Shown here: in pieces, positions 7,627 to 16,454 of the stretch
Layout of the letters: every line of letters begins with the position of its first letter
Position numbering within the stretch: position 1 is the first letter of the stretch
DNA from: an uncultured Eubacteriales bacterium
GTDB taxonomy: Bacteria; Bacillota; Clostridia; Oscillospirales; Acutalibacteraceae
DNA: 64,000 nt
Assembly (NCBI GenBank): GCA_934454845.1
Contig: CAKSGV010000003.1
Span: 1-64,000, forward strand
Direction: 5' to 3'
Made by a program: the position numbers and the translations under genes
The notes under the pieces: generated by a model
Database searches by the model: none
What the model saw: only the letters and a program-made list of their open reading frames with translations
Told to the model about the DNA's origin: nothing

Positions 7627-8496
7627 ATGTTACAGGCAATTATCGGGGCGCTGTGCGGCGTCGGGCTGTTCTTTGTGCTTGCGGATGTTTACCGTATTCC
7701 GTACCTTAAAACCTCCAAAGCCGTAGAGAGCCTGTCAAAGCAGCAAAAGGAAAAGACTTCTGCCCTTAACATCTGGCTCGGAAACCTTGCGGAATTTCTT
7801 GCAAGGCATATGAAGCTCAATGAGTTCAAAAAAGCACAGCTTGAAGCGGATCTGAAAACTGCTCAGATGGATATAACGCCCGAGAAGTTCAAAGCAAACG
7901 CTATTGTAAAGGCAATGCTAATCGGCGTGTTTGCTGTTCCTATGGCATTTATTTTGCCGCTTCTCTCTCCCGTCGTTCTTTTCCTTGCGGCATTTCTTTA
8001 CCGCAAAGAAATGAAAGCCGTATCGGTGAAAATCCGATATAAGCGAGAGAAAATCGAGAATGAGCTGCCGCGACTTGTTTTTACCATAGACAAGACCTTA
8101 AAGCACAGCCGAGATGTTCTCTATATGCTTGAAAGCTATGCAAAAAACGCAGGGCGTGAAATGAAGCACGAGCTTGACATTACAGTGGCGGATATGAAGT
8201 CCGGCAACTACGAAGCGGCGATTACAAGGCTTGAAGCGCGCGTCGGTTCGGCTATGATGAGCGATGTCTGCCGTGGACTTATCGGCATTTTAAGAGGTGA
8301 CGATACCGAGATGTATTGGGCGTCGCTGACTCTTAAATTCAACGATATTCAGCGTCAGCAGCTAAGACTCAGAGCGCAGAAAGTGCCGCGAAAGGTAAAA
8401 CGCCTTTCTATGTGCCTGCTCATTTGCTTTATGCTTGTGTATGTGGTAGTGATTCTTTCACAGATTATGGATTCCATCGGCGTCCTTTTCGGATAA
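7627..8496 (+). CDS. tadC: TadC-like inner membrane platform protein
   Basis: A 289-residue partner of TadB with the same layout: an N-terminal helix, two helices near residues 100-140, a soluble domain with KTLKHSRDVLYMLESY, and a C-terminal helix pair. The start ATG at 7627 is chosen because GAGGAGG lies 8 nt upstream; an ATG-less upstream extension of ten codons overlaps tadB. Together TadB and TadC form the platform for the pilus ATPase. Confidence 0.8.
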   Translation: MLQAIIGALCGVGLFFVLADVYRIPYLKTSKAVESLSKQQKEKTSALNIWLGNLAEFLARHMKLNEFKKAQLEADLKTAQMDITPEKFKANAIVKAMLIGVFAVPMAFILPLLSPVVLFLAAFLYRKEMKAVSVKIRYKREKIENELPRLVFTIDKTLKHSRDVLYMLESYAKNAGREMKHELDITVADMKSGNYEAAITRLEARVGSAMMSDVCRGLIGILRGDDTEMYWASLTLKFNDIQRQQLRLRAQKVPRKVKRLSMCLLICFMLVYVVVILSQIMDSIGVLFG

Positions 8497-8505
8497 AGGG
8501 GGGTT

Positions 8506-8919
8506 ATGATGAAGAAGCTATTGCGCGCAAAACGCGGTGAGGGCTATGTCGATATGTGCGTCGGCGTGGTTGTTTTCGTGATGATCCTTGTTATCGCCGT
8601 TAATATATTCAGCTTTATCACCCTGCGTATTGAAATGGATCAGATTGCGGATGACCTCATAGAAGCGGCAACCTATTCCGGCTGCTTTAACAGCGACTTT
8701 TGGAGTGCTGACAGCGATATGCTCGATCAGTATTATTACTACGATATTGACTATGGTGCGGACCGGTATTTCAACAGTACCTATCATCGGGTGCAGCTCG
8801 GTGAGCGAATGTGGGTTGAAATTTCCAAACACACCTATATCAAAGGACTTGGGGTGTTCAAGATTCCCGTTACGGTTTCGGTGAAGAAATCGGGATTGTC
8901 CGAAAAGTATTGGAAGTAG
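8506..8919 (+). CDS. Pseudopilin-like protein, DUF4320 type (TadE-like)
   Basis: A 137-residue protein: a short basic N-terminus, the motif KRGEGYVDMCVGVVVFVMIL leading into a single hydrophobic helix (about 15-38), then a globular outer domain. This is TadE-like and matches DUF4320 as I recall it. The EGYV motif is shared with the pilin at 2994 and the next gene. The start ATG 8506 lies very close to the GGGGGG ribosome site, and ATG 8509 is an equally good alternative. It is likely a minor pilin processed by the A24 peptidase. Confidence 0.72.
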   Translation: MMKKLLRAKRGEGYVDMCVGVVVFVMILVIAVNIFSFITLRIEMDQIADDLIEAATYSGCFNSDFWSADSDMLDQYYYYDIDYGADRYFNSTYHRVQLGERMWVEISKHTYIKGLGVFKIPVTVSVKKSGLSEKYWK

Positions 8920-8927
8920 GTGGAGAT

Positions 8928-9398
8928 ATGAAAAGCAAAAGAGCCGAAGGCTATGTTTCCACCTGCGTAATGATCGTCATTATCTGTATGCTGCTCTCCG
9001 TCTTTGTTACCTTTGCGGTGGCGGTGAATACTGTAAAAACAGTCAAGCGTAATTCCCGCGTGGTGCTTGACAGCTTTGTAATGCAGAACTCTATTGAGAT
9101 ATACAACTCAATAAAGCAAGGCAACAACAAAACGGACGGAATCGACGCCACCGAATACCGGGAGGCACTGACGGAATTTTGCACACTTGAAAAGCGCGGC
9201 TACTGCTATTACAATTATGACAGCGACGGAGACCTGAATTATTATATCACTACTCCGTATGTCAGATTTACAGTAGATAAGAAATTGCAGATTTTCACAT
9301 CATATACGATATATGTCCCGATCCGCTTTGCAGGAATACGGGTATCTACCGTTAGAATCCCGATTACCGTTGAATCAAAATATAACGAAAAGTTTTAG
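8928..9398 (+). CDS. Second pseudopilin-like protein
   Basis: A 156-residue protein with the same plan: MKSKRAEGYVSTC, then a hydrophobic helix to about residue 34, then a soluble domain with beta-strand character. The start ATG at 8928 has AGGTGGAG upstream; an alternative TTG at 8910 overlaps the previous gene. The third occurrence of K/R-x-E-G-Y-V supports a shared processing signal. I know no better name than a TadE/TadG-like minor pilin. Confidence 0.65.
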   Translation: MKSKRAEGYVSTCVMIVIICMLLSVFVTFAVAVNTVKTVKRNSRVVLDSFVMQNSIEIYNSIKQGNNKTDGIDATEYREALTEFCTLEKRGYCYYNYDSDGDLNYYITTPYVRFTVDKKLQIFTSYTIYVPIRFAGIRVSTVRIPITVESKYNEKF

Positions 9399-9411
9399 GA
9401 GGTACAGACGA

Positions 9412-10098
9412 ATGAAAAACAAGAAAAAGCTCTGTATTATCGGCGTATCCGCGCTTTGCATCGTGGTTGCCGTTGTCCTCTGTATCACACTGATACCGAA
9501 GCATAACGGGGACAAACCGGCTGAAAGCGAAGCTAAGGAAACTTCAAGCGGTACGATTGTCATTGACGAGCCGGAAAAGGATACACAGAGCGACGAAACC
9601 AAGAATATAAACGAAGATGACAAGCTTGCCGACGACGGCAAAGGTCGGCTCAGCCCGGAGGTTGAAACCGATGATATAAGTAAAAGCGGAAGCACCGGAG
9701 AAAAGGCAAAGGACACAAATAAGACCGTGACCGAACAGCCTATCCCGAGCGATGAGGGCAAGACCGGCGGCATATCCATCGGCAGCGGCGAGAAAAACCA
9801 TCATTGCGAAAACGCCGAGTATCACGCTTATATTAAAAACCTTGAGCTTGACGGCTGCCCCTATTGCGGCTCGCATAGCTGTGCAAGCTTTTATGTAACA
9901 AACGAATGGGGCTATACCGAGTACACGCCTACCAAGTGTCCCGATTACAGCAAGCAAAAGGATAACACCGAGGTTTGTCCGCGCTGCGGACTTGGCTATT
10001 GGTCGGCAGAAAACCCGGGCGGTTGCTTTTCTTATTTGCAGGATACGGTATGTGAGTGCGGCGAAACGGTTAAGGGCAACACCTGTCATCACCACTGA
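9412..10098 (+). CDS. Membrane-anchored protein with Cys/His zinc-ribbon-like tail
   Basis: A 228-residue protein. A membrane helix at residues 5-25 is followed by about 100 residues rich in E, D, K, S and T (a low-complexity extracellular stalk), then a Cys/His-rich C-terminal domain with CPYCGSHSC, CPRCGLGYW and CECGETVKGNTCHHH. The CxxC pairs suggest two zinc ribbons outside the cell. ATG 9412 has TAGGAGGTACAGACG upstream. It belongs to the Tad operon and precedes a hairpin terminator, so a surface role with the pilus is likely, but no function is known to me. Confidence 0.6.
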   Translation: MKNKKKLCIIGVSALCIVVAVVLCITLIPKHNGDKPAESEAKETSSGTIVIDEPEKDTQSDETKNINEDDKLADDGKGRLSPEVETDDISKSGSTGEKAKDTNKTVTEQPIPSDEGKTGGISIGSGEKNHHCENAEYHAYIKNLELDGCPYCGSHSCASFYVTNEWGYTEYTPTKCPDYSKQKDNTEVCPRCGLGYWSAENPGGCFSYLQDTVCECGETVKGNTCHHH

Positions 10099-10114
10099 TA
10101 ATAACGAAATCTAC

Positions 10115-10150
10115 GGGAGTCAGACTTCAAAAGTCCGGCTCCCTGTTTTT
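10115..10150 (+). terminator. Rho-independent terminator of the Tad operon
   Basis: GGGAGTCAGACTT (10115-10127) pairs with AAGTCCGGCTCCC (10131-10143) with two mismatched positions, followed by TGTTTTT. It ends the block of Tad genes before the large secreted protein. Confidence 0.75.
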
Positions 10151-10168
10151 ATGTAAAGGAGGACTTCG

Positions 10169-13117
10169 ATGAAGAAGAAAACTATTCGGATTCTGTCAAT
10201 CTTTCTTGCGGTGCTGGCCGCCGTTTCTTCTCTTGCCGTTACCGCCTATGCACTTAATTGGGACGGCTCATCGGCAGGCGGCGGAGGTGCGGGAACTTCG
10301 GCAGGACCGAACGGCTACGCAATTATGACTACCGACGATAACTGTATGATCGGCTACCGTTTCAGCGTAGTGGATAAGAACGGCGGTACAAAGAACGGCA
10401 AGGTCATAGATGTATATCGCAACACAAGGTACGCAAATCAGGCATTTAATTGGTACAAGTTTACGACCAAGTGGAACAAGAAGCAGTTAAGGGATAATCA
10501 GAACAGCGGCTTTTCCACAAGCAAAACAACCGCAAACTGTTATAAGGAAGCGGATATGGGCTTTGCTCAGAGCCTTCCGGTCACAAGCGGAATGAGTGCT
10601 TGGCAGAATGATACGCGAAATCTTAATCCCGTGCTCTCAAAGCTCGGTATCGGCGGTATTTCAAGCCTTAAAAACGGCGATAAGGTTCTTGTTGAGCCTA
10701 TCTATGATGTGCGCCTTGAAAGTGTGTGGCATTCTCTGACCGTTACCGAGATTGCCCTGTACGGCAAGCATATCCTGGGCGCGAACAGTAACGGCGGTGC
10801 GAGCAAAACTTCGGCAAGCTGGGGCTTTATTTCCGAGTATACCAACCGCCATTTCCCAAACGCCCTTTACACTCCGGACGGTCAGGGATTATGGTCGGGC
10901 GTCGGAAAACTGTCAAAACGCGCGTCCTTTTATACCATTATCAACGACGGCTACGGCGTAGGTATTGCCTACACCGAAACAAAGCCCGACTTCACACCGA
11001 CGCTTTCCGTTCGCTGCTGTGAAGCGTGGCCCGGGAATATAAGCGTCCGTAACAACAACCATTACGGTATAAGCTACGGAAGCAGCTTCTCTAATTGGAC
11101 TTACGGACACGGTTATCCGCAAACAGGCAGCTCGGTTTGGTATGCGCTCAATTTCCCGGCTGAAAGTCAGAATTGCTATGTGAAGCAGTCTGTTTGGGTA
11201 GTCGGCGGCGGTTCGACCTCCCGTAATGTATGGTCGAACAGTAATACCTGGTATGATGTTAAGCTGAACCCGACAACTATCGGGAACGGTACGGATCATA
11301 TCACGGTAAAAGCCCGTGTCGATTGGATTGACGGAAACGGTAATGTTCTGAAATACGGTCCCGAAAAGACCTTCTATATTCCTATAAGACCGATTGTAAC
11401 AAGGGACAGCATTACCGCCTACGGAATTGACGGTGCCACTCAGGCAACGGCTAATGCTTCGGGAACAAGCGGCGCTATGTATTTCGGACAAAAGGTGCAT
11501 TTCACTTATAGATTCGGCGGTAAAAACGAATGGGCATCATCGAACAATTTGCGCGGTCAGAGCTATCGTTGGAACGGCAGCGCTTGGGACTTGATCTATA
11601 AGTCCGGTAACGGCGAAGATGTTTATGTCGATAACGCTGATTTGAGCAAATACAACTCCTATTCCGCAAAGAGTGCGGTAAGGCATTATCTGATTCCGCT
11701 GAATGATAACGAGGACGCCAATTCGTATAAGATGAAATTCAATTTTAGGACCTATTGGGCAAGCGATACCGCCCATACGGGAGAATCGACCGATTATTAC
11801 CTGAATATCGTAAAGCCCGATGTTGCGCTTGAGGATATTCGGCTTGTAAATGAGGACGGCGAATATGTTGATCCGCAAAAGCTGGAGGTTGCCGATGAAA
11901 TAACCGTTCGGTATGTTTATAAGAACAATACCGATTGCACGGTTTATGTCAAGGGATATATGGACTGCGGTTCTCAGATTCCCGGCACATACGCGATCCC
12001 TGCCAACGGCACGATTGAAATTAAGGGATATACCTTTACCGTGCCGAATAAACGAACCTTTACGATTTGGGGCGGCGTATATCTGGATACCGTGGAACGC
12101 GGCAATACAGACTATGAAACCGACGGGTACAACAACGCTTGGCTGCGTGTATGCAAGTCCAATCATCCCGTAAAAATCGTACCGATTACGCCGAACGCGC
12201 CGTACCGTGAAAACACAAGAGTTATTTCGAGCTTTTATATTAAAAATCAGTCCTACGATGATTACAAACCAAGCTCTAACCTGAAAGTGAAATTTACGGT
12301 TTACGATGAAGCAAAAAAGTATCAGGTCTATTCGGCAACTATGAATGTAATTGTGCCGGCAAGGGATAAGAACCTTGTGTCCTTTGATTGGTATGTACCA
12401 AACAGATACGGGAACAATCGCGTGTATGTTGACGCGGAGATTATCGACGGCGGTAAGGTGTATAACCCCGTTTCACGGCTGAGGACGACAAAGCCAAAGC
12501 TTAGCTATACCACACCGGACACAACCTATGAGCGCTCCGCCCCGACAGGATTTACAAAGCCTGCCGAGCCGACAGAGACTAAGGCGTATACGACCTGGTG
12601 GCAGTATGAATACAAAAACAACGCCTTTGAAAAGGTGTATTACGGCATCGGAATTAACCCCTGGCTGAGAAAAGAAACCTTGCCGGCAACGGGAGCTACC
12701 GCAACACAAAACGGCAGCAGTTGGACGATGAAATCCGGATACGGATTATCCTTGTATGACTGCAATGTTATGACAAGTGTTTCCGGATATGAGACTCCGT
12801 CATACGGCTCGGGATATACCGTTCCGCAGTATTCCTATGCGCTTTTCCCCGAATACAATTATCAAAATGCAGCGGGCAAGATCACAACTTTGCAAAGCAA
12901 AAGCATCGGTAACTATAGGTTTTGGATTTTCCCGAATGTAGGCAATGTTGAGAATGTCCATTATACGCCCGTATGGTATCCGGACGGAAAATACTCGGTC
13001 AAGGTCGTAAAATCGGACGCTTGGACGCCGATGGGTATGCTTAAAAGCGAGGATGTTATAAGCAATATCACATTGTCGGGCAATATGTACGACGATTGGT
13101 ATGTCGGAAGAAAATAA
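10169..13117 (+). CDS. Large secreted protein, possible pilus-linked adhesin
   Basis: A 982-residue protein with a clear signal peptide (residues 1-28: MKKK, hydrophobic core, VTAYALN) followed by a Gly-rich stretch. The rest is rich in aromatic residues and Asn/Gly and appears to be beta-rich. The middle part (about 560-800) reads like Ig-like strands. There is no LPxTG motif or membrane anchor. ATG 10169 has AAAGGAGG upstream. I do not recognise a family. Its place between Tad genes and a tiny membrane protein suggests export and attachment to the pilus or cell surface, which is inference. Confidence 0.6.
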   Translation: MKKKTIRILSIFLAVLAAVSSLAVTAYALNWDGSSAGGGGAGTSAGPNGYAIMTTDDNCMIGYRFSVVDKNGGTKNGKVIDVYRNTRYANQAFNWYKFTTKWNKKQLRDNQNSGFSTSKTTANCYKEADMGFAQSLPVTSGMSAWQNDTRNLNPVLSKLGIGGISSLKNGDKVLVEPIYDVRLESVWHSLTVTEIALYGKHILGANSNGGASKTSASWGFISEYTNRHFPNALYTPDGQGLWSGVGKLSKRASFYTIINDGYGVGIAYTETKPDFTPTLSVRCCEAWPGNISVRNNNHYGISYGSSFSNWTYGHGYPQTGSSVWYALNFPAESQNCYVKQSVWVVGGGSTSRNVWSNSNTWYDVKLNPTTIGNGTDHITVKARVDWIDGNGNVLKYGPEKTFYIPIRPIVTRDSITAYGIDGATQATANASGTSGAMYFGQKVHFTYRFGGKNEWASSNNLRGQSYRWNGSAWDLIYKSGNGEDVYVDNADLSKYNSYSAKSAVRHYLIPLNDNEDANSYKMKFNFRTYWASDTAHTGESTDYYLNIVKPDVALEDIRLVNEDGEYVDPQKLEVADEITVRYVYKNNTDCTVYVKGYMDCGSQIPGTYAIPANGTIEIKGYTFTVPNKRTFTIWGGVYLDTVERGNTDYETDGYNNAWLRVCKSNHPVKIVPITPNAPYRENTRVISSFYIKNQSYDDYKPSSNLKVKFTVYDEAKKYQVYSATMNVIVPARDKNLVSFDWYVPNRYGNNRVYVDAEIIDGGKVYNPVSRLRTTKPKLSYTTPDTTYERSAPTGFTKPAEPTETKAYTTWWQYEYKNNAFEKVYYGIGINPWLRKETLPATGATATQNGSSWTMKSGYGLSLYDCNVMTSVSGYETPSYGSGYTVPQYSYALFPEYNYQNAAGKITTLQSKSIGNYRFWIFPNVGNVENVHYTPVWYPDGKYSVKVVKSDAWTPMGMLKSEDVISNITLSGNMYDDWYVGRK

Positions 13118-13130
13118 GGAGGTTTGGGAG

Positions 13131-13217
13131 ATGAAAACAGTAATTCTCATCGCCCTTGTGGTATTCATTATCGGCGGTATCGTCTTTATGAATATCCGAG
13201 GAAAGAAAAAGAAATAA
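13131..13217 (+). CDS. 28-residue single-helix membrane peptide
   Basis: The short gene starts at ATG 13131 with AAGGAGG 7 nt upstream and encodes a hydrophobic helix (residues 3-20) with a basic tail RGKKKK. The strong ribosome site directly after the 982-residue gene and the following hairpin argue it is real. Function unknown; it may help membrane association of the preceding secreted protein or the pilus. Confidence 0.6.
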   Translation: MKTVILIALVVFIIGGIVFMNIRGKKKK

Positions 13218-13224
13218 GCTCTAT

Positions 13225-13255
13225 GGGCGGCATCGGTAAAACGGTGCCGCCCTTT
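13225..13255 (+). terminator. Hairpin after the 28-residue gene
   Basis: GGGCGGCA (13225-13232) pairs with TGCCGCCC (13245-13252) and is followed by TTTG only, so termination may be weak. Confidence 0.5.
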
Positions 13256-13277
13256 GAATATGAAGGAGGTGAACTGC

Positions 13278-13886
13278 TTGAAGGAAGAAAAACGAATGGT
13301 AGGCAGCTATGAGGTAATTGCCTGTCAGAGAATCGGCGGCGAGGAAATTATCGTCGGAGAAGATAAGAACGCCGCACCGTCTGAAAGGTATCTCTGCTGT
13401 TATGCCGAACAAAACGATATCTTTGAACGATATAGCAGCGCGCTTGCAAGCGACGGTTATGCTGAGATTTTTGAAATCTACGGTCAGCGCATTGCTTCTG
13501 CTGCGAAAGAAGTTATTGAGAGAATCGGCAAGGAAAAAGAATTTATCGGTGACGGCGAGCTGATTTTCACCGCTGATAAATGCGAACCGATAACCGAGGA
13601 AGTAAATCTAAACGGAAAGATTGTCGTTATCGACAGCGATGTTTTCAGCCCTGAGTATCAGCTTGCAACCCATCAGCTTATGCTCTGCACGGGCGGTTTC
13701 GGAGCACAGCCTAATGCCAGAGGGCGAAGCTGCTTTTGCACTTCTCTTTATGACGGACACGATACGAAATTTTACAGGCAGGATATCATAGGAACAATCG
13801 CCGCCGAGGATCTGCCCGAATGGGCAAAACCGGGATATGACAAAGCGGTTACGGCACAGAAAAAAGCGGAAAGGAATGAGAGATGA
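13278..13886 (+). CDS. Conserved ICE protein (unnamed family)
   Basis: A 202-residue soluble protein. The C-terminal part (VIDSDVFSPEYQLATHQLML, CTGGFGAQPNARGRSCFCTS, ending EDLPEWAKPGYDKAV) is a block I associate with accessory proteins of clostridial ICEs, often found fused to or beside large polyvalent proteins. The start TTG 13278 is chosen for the AAGGAGGTG seven nt upstream; the frame is open 24 nt further. Function unknown. It overlaps the next gene by 4 nt. Confidence 0.55.
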   Translation: MKEEKRMVGSYEVIACQRIGGEEIIVGEDKNAAPSERYLCCYAEQNDIFERYSSALASDGYAEIFEIYGQRIASAAKEVIERIGKEKEFIGDGELIFTADKCEPITEEVNLNGKIVVIDSDVFSPEYQLATHQLMLCTGGFGAQPNARGRSCFCTSLYDGHDTKFYRQDIIGTIAAEDLPEWAKPGYDKAVTAQKKAERNER

Positions 13887-14824
13887 TGGATTTGGATATG
13901 CGAGCATTAACCGAAAAGGAGGATAAATATACCTTTTCAAACAGTATGCAGATTTCAATGCAATGCGGTCTTATTGGACATTTGAGAGCCGATATGGACT
14001 CGGACGGCAACGGCTTTTTTAGCAGCTGGGAGGATTACCGCAAGGAGCCGAAAACCGATGAGTTTAAGGATGAATTCGATAAGGTAATCAATTCACTTCG
14101 TGAGGAAGGAGATATTCTTTATAACCGCAAGTCTTTGGCAAAATACTGCTATTCCTCTCCGCAGGCAAAAATGAATAACGAGCAGGATTATTACGGGGTA
14201 CGGGTAGATACTGAAAAGTATGCTTATCTTTGCCGTCTCAATCCTAACAAGGGCGAATACAACCTCTATTGCTACTGCTATATAAAGGATTGGCTTGATA
14301 AGCATATCCGCAGCGCGGAAAAAGGAATCCGTTTCATTACCCCGGAATATAAAGAGAAATTTCGCATCAGTGACGGCGAGAAGATTCGTATTACCTTTTC
14401 TGACGGCGAGGTCAAAGACAGGGTGTGCAGATATATTGACGATAGTCATGTGGAGGTCGGAGATGACCTTTATCATATCTGCGAATTTGCCGAACGAATG
14501 GAGCAATGCGGTGCGACATTTATTCCTCTGCGCTCGGATCTGCCAGAAGTCTGCTATTCGATACTGCCGAGCACCGGTGATGCTATTATCATTAAACACG
14601 GCGAAAGCGGATATTATCGCTCCGAATATTCTACCGAAGATAAGGCGTTTAATCGTGAATTTGCAAATGACCGAAATGCAAATCTCGGCGTCAGCAAGGC
14701 ACAGGCTGAGGCAATGAAAGCAGGCTCTATGTTCGGGTGGGACACACCTGCCGCCGACCCGAAAAGCTATGATGTGAACGGAACGCTTCTCCGAAACACA
14801 AAGGATAGAGATGACGCACGATGA
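13883..14824 (+). CDS. Conserved ICE protein (unnamed family)
   Basis: A 313-residue acidic soluble protein with no signal peptide or membrane helix. Its C-terminal part (GVSKAQAEAMKAGSMFGWDT) and middle (ISDGEKIRITFSDGEVKDR) look like the polyvalent-protein-associated domains of conjugative elements. ATGA overlaps couple it to both neighbours (13883 and 14821), so it is part of a tightly packed operon. Function unknown. Confidence 0.55.
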   Translation: MMDLDMRALTEKEDKYTFSNSMQISMQCGLIGHLRADMDSDGNGFFSSWEDYRKEPKTDEFKDEFDKVINSLREEGDILYNRKSLAKYCYSSPQAKMNNEQDYYGVRVDTEKYAYLCRLNPNKGEYNLYCYCYIKDWLDKHIRSAEKGIRFITPEYKEKFRISDGEKIRITFSDGEVKDRVCRYIDDSHVEVGDDLYHICEFAERMEQCGATFIPLRSDLPEVCYSILPSTGDAIIIKHGESGYYRSEYSTEDKAFNREFANDRNANLGVSKAQAEAMKAGSMFGWDTPAADPKSYDVNGTLLRNTKDRDDAR

Positions 14825-15378
14825 GTTATCAGGAAAACACGGACCACATTATATGGTCAGACTACAATCTTGATTTAGAGGATTGGCGCGAATCCCTTTT
14901 GGAGCTTTATCCGCACTACTCAGAGGATGAACTATATGAGAAAATGTACGACTCCAATGCGGTCAATCTTGATGACGAGCGTTACAATTTGGATATTCAG
15001 CTCTCCGCACCGATTTTGGTTATCGGTGATCTCGGGCTTTGGAACGGCAGACGAACCGGATATAAAGAAATAAACAGCGGAAATGTCCGTGACTGCCTAT
15101 ATTCAGATACCGATTATACCACTTGGTATGTGGATAAAAACGGAGAGTTTTGTTGTGACGCAATTCATCACGACGGTACAAATCATTATCGCTATCGCGC
15201 ATACAGAGACGGTGTTACAGACGAACAGATTGAGGACTTGAAGGAAAAGATATATTTCGGTGCGGCGACTGAAAAGGATATCGAGAAAGTTACTCGCAGA
15301 CTCGGTGATGACATCGGAAAGGTATACGGGTGGACTTTCCCCGAAAAAACTATGAAAAGAGAGGTGTACGCAAGATGA
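14821..15378 (+). CDS. Conserved ICE protein (unnamed family)
   Basis: A 185-residue acidic protein. The segment LSAPILVIGDLGLWNGRRTG and the later DGTNHYRYRAYRDGVTDEQI are typical of a small family found beside LPD-type proteins in clostridial ICEs. The start ATG 14821 overlaps the previous stop by 4 nt. I cannot assign a function. Confidence 0.55.
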   Translation: MSYQENTDHIIWSDYNLDLEDWRESLLELYPHYSEDELYEKMYDSNAVNLDDERYNLDIQLSAPILVIGDLGLWNGRRTGYKEINSGNVRDCLYSDTDYTTWYVDKNGEFCCDAIHHDGTNHYRYRAYRDGVTDEQIEDLKEKIYFGAATEKDIEKVTRRLGDDIGKVYGWTFPEKTMKREVYAR

Positions 15379-15740
15379 GCATTGCAGTGAATGTAAATGA
15401 GGAAACATTTGAAGATGTCACGGTTTTCGACAGACCGATGATTTTCACTTGTCTGAGATGCGACCGCAGCACCCTCCCCAAAGGTATGTATCTTTACGAG
15501 GTGCGTCACGACGATGACGGGCGCGGCGATCCCTGCGAAATTGCAGAGCATATCTTGGTTAATCATTGGGGCACGCTCATTTCCAACCGACCGATACGGC
15601 TTGAGCAGCCTAATAAGGATTGGAAGCCTTATCGCCTGATAGACGCTGAAACCGATTGGAATTATGAGGGTACGGAAACTTCTCTGAAAGAATATATGGA
15701 GAAACACCCGCCTAAAAAGGAAAAAAGCTATGAGAGGTGA
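15375..15740 (+). CDS. LPD28-like domain protein
   Basis: A 121-residue protein. FDRPMIFTCLRCDRSTLPKG, then MYLYEVRHDDDG and ILVNHWGTLISNRPI, match the large polyvalent protein-associated domain 28 as I remember it. These domains occur in ICE and phage polyvalent proteins. The start is ATG 15375, which overlaps the upstream stop by 4 nt; the frame is open further upstream but without a signal. Role unknown. Confidence 0.6.
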   Translation: MSIAVNVNEETFEDVTVFDRPMIFTCLRCDRSTLPKGMYLYEVRHDDDGRGDPCEIAEHILVNHWGTLISNRPIRLEQPNKDWKPYRLIDAETDWNYEGTETSLKEYMEKHPPKKEKSYER

Positions 15741-15745
15741 CGATA

Positions 15746-16235
15746 ATGCCGAGTAAATTTCAAACCACAGTTGCAATGGCAGAATATACGGCGAAAGATA
15801 TCAGCTCCCGGCCGGAGGTGTTCGCCGAATTTTTGACTACGGCGGCGCACAATTATAAATACGGCTTTCGTGACCAAATGCTTATTTTCGCTCAAAAACC
15901 GAATGCCACCGCCTGTGCCGAAATTGAAGTGTGGAATACACAAAGAATTTCCGGCAAAGATTGCGGCACTCGAAGAACGCATTAAGGGCTTTGATATGGA
16001 TATTGCAACAGCAAACAGTCACCCCGCCGGAGATAAGGACAATTTTTGCGGAATGACCGTTAAAGGTGTTTCCTTTTCCGAGAAAAAGGATGCAGGTGAA
16101 GCTATTATTGCCGCCTGTAAAGCTATGTCAAGTCCCGACGCAATCGGCTTTGGCTCTTATCGCGGATTTGATATGGAGCTTTCATTCGACACTTTCAGCA
16201 AAGAATATAAGATAACTCTTATATTGCACTTGTAG
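15746..16235 (+). pseudogene. Remnant of a giant ICE helicase/methylase polyvalent protein (both ends joined by a deletion)
   Basis: The first frame (15746 to about 15943) encodes the family N-terminus: FLTTAAHNYKYGFRDQMLIF, then AQKPNATACAEIEVWN. It then runs into out-of-frame sequence. A second frame from about 15944 encodes what looks like the family C-terminus: FPAKIAALEERIKGFDMDI, GVSFSEKKDAGEAIIAACKA and SYRGFDMELSFDTFSKEYK. Intact members are huge SNF2-helicase/DNA-methylase proteins (LtrC-like) of well over 1,500 residues; here nearly the whole body is missing. An open stretch of about 35 codons of unknown origin follows to 16336. The start ATG 15746 has AGAGGTGA upstream. Confidence 0.8.
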
Positions 16236-16352
16236 TAAAAGCACGGAACGCATATATCGACGAGCGAAAGCCTACCGAAGATGTGGATGAGCTACTTTGC
16301 AAGTTAATGAAGATTAAGAGAAAGCTACGAGCGTAGCGGGAAGAAACATACG

Positions 16353-16385
16353 CCGGATGGAAATAAAACCGTCCGGTTATTTTTA
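16353..16385 (+). terminator. Rho-independent terminator
   Basis: CCGGATGG (16353-16360) pairs with CCGTCCGG (16369-16376, one G-U), followed by TTATTTTTAT. It closes the transcript of the deleted polyvalent gene. Confidence 0.7.
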
Positions 16386-16454
16386 TACCCATTTTTCATA
16401 CCCACTCTCCTGCTTTCAGTGGGTAAATCAGAAAAGAAATGAGGTGAAAGGAAT

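Noticed and set aside
9544..10095. Minus-strand frame opposite the Cys/His protein
   Set aside because: No start signal, and the plus-strand protein has organised domains and an operon context.
11537..12166. 209-codon minus-strand frame opposite the 982-residue secreted protein
   Set aside because: Antisense shadow caused by codon bias; no ribosome site.
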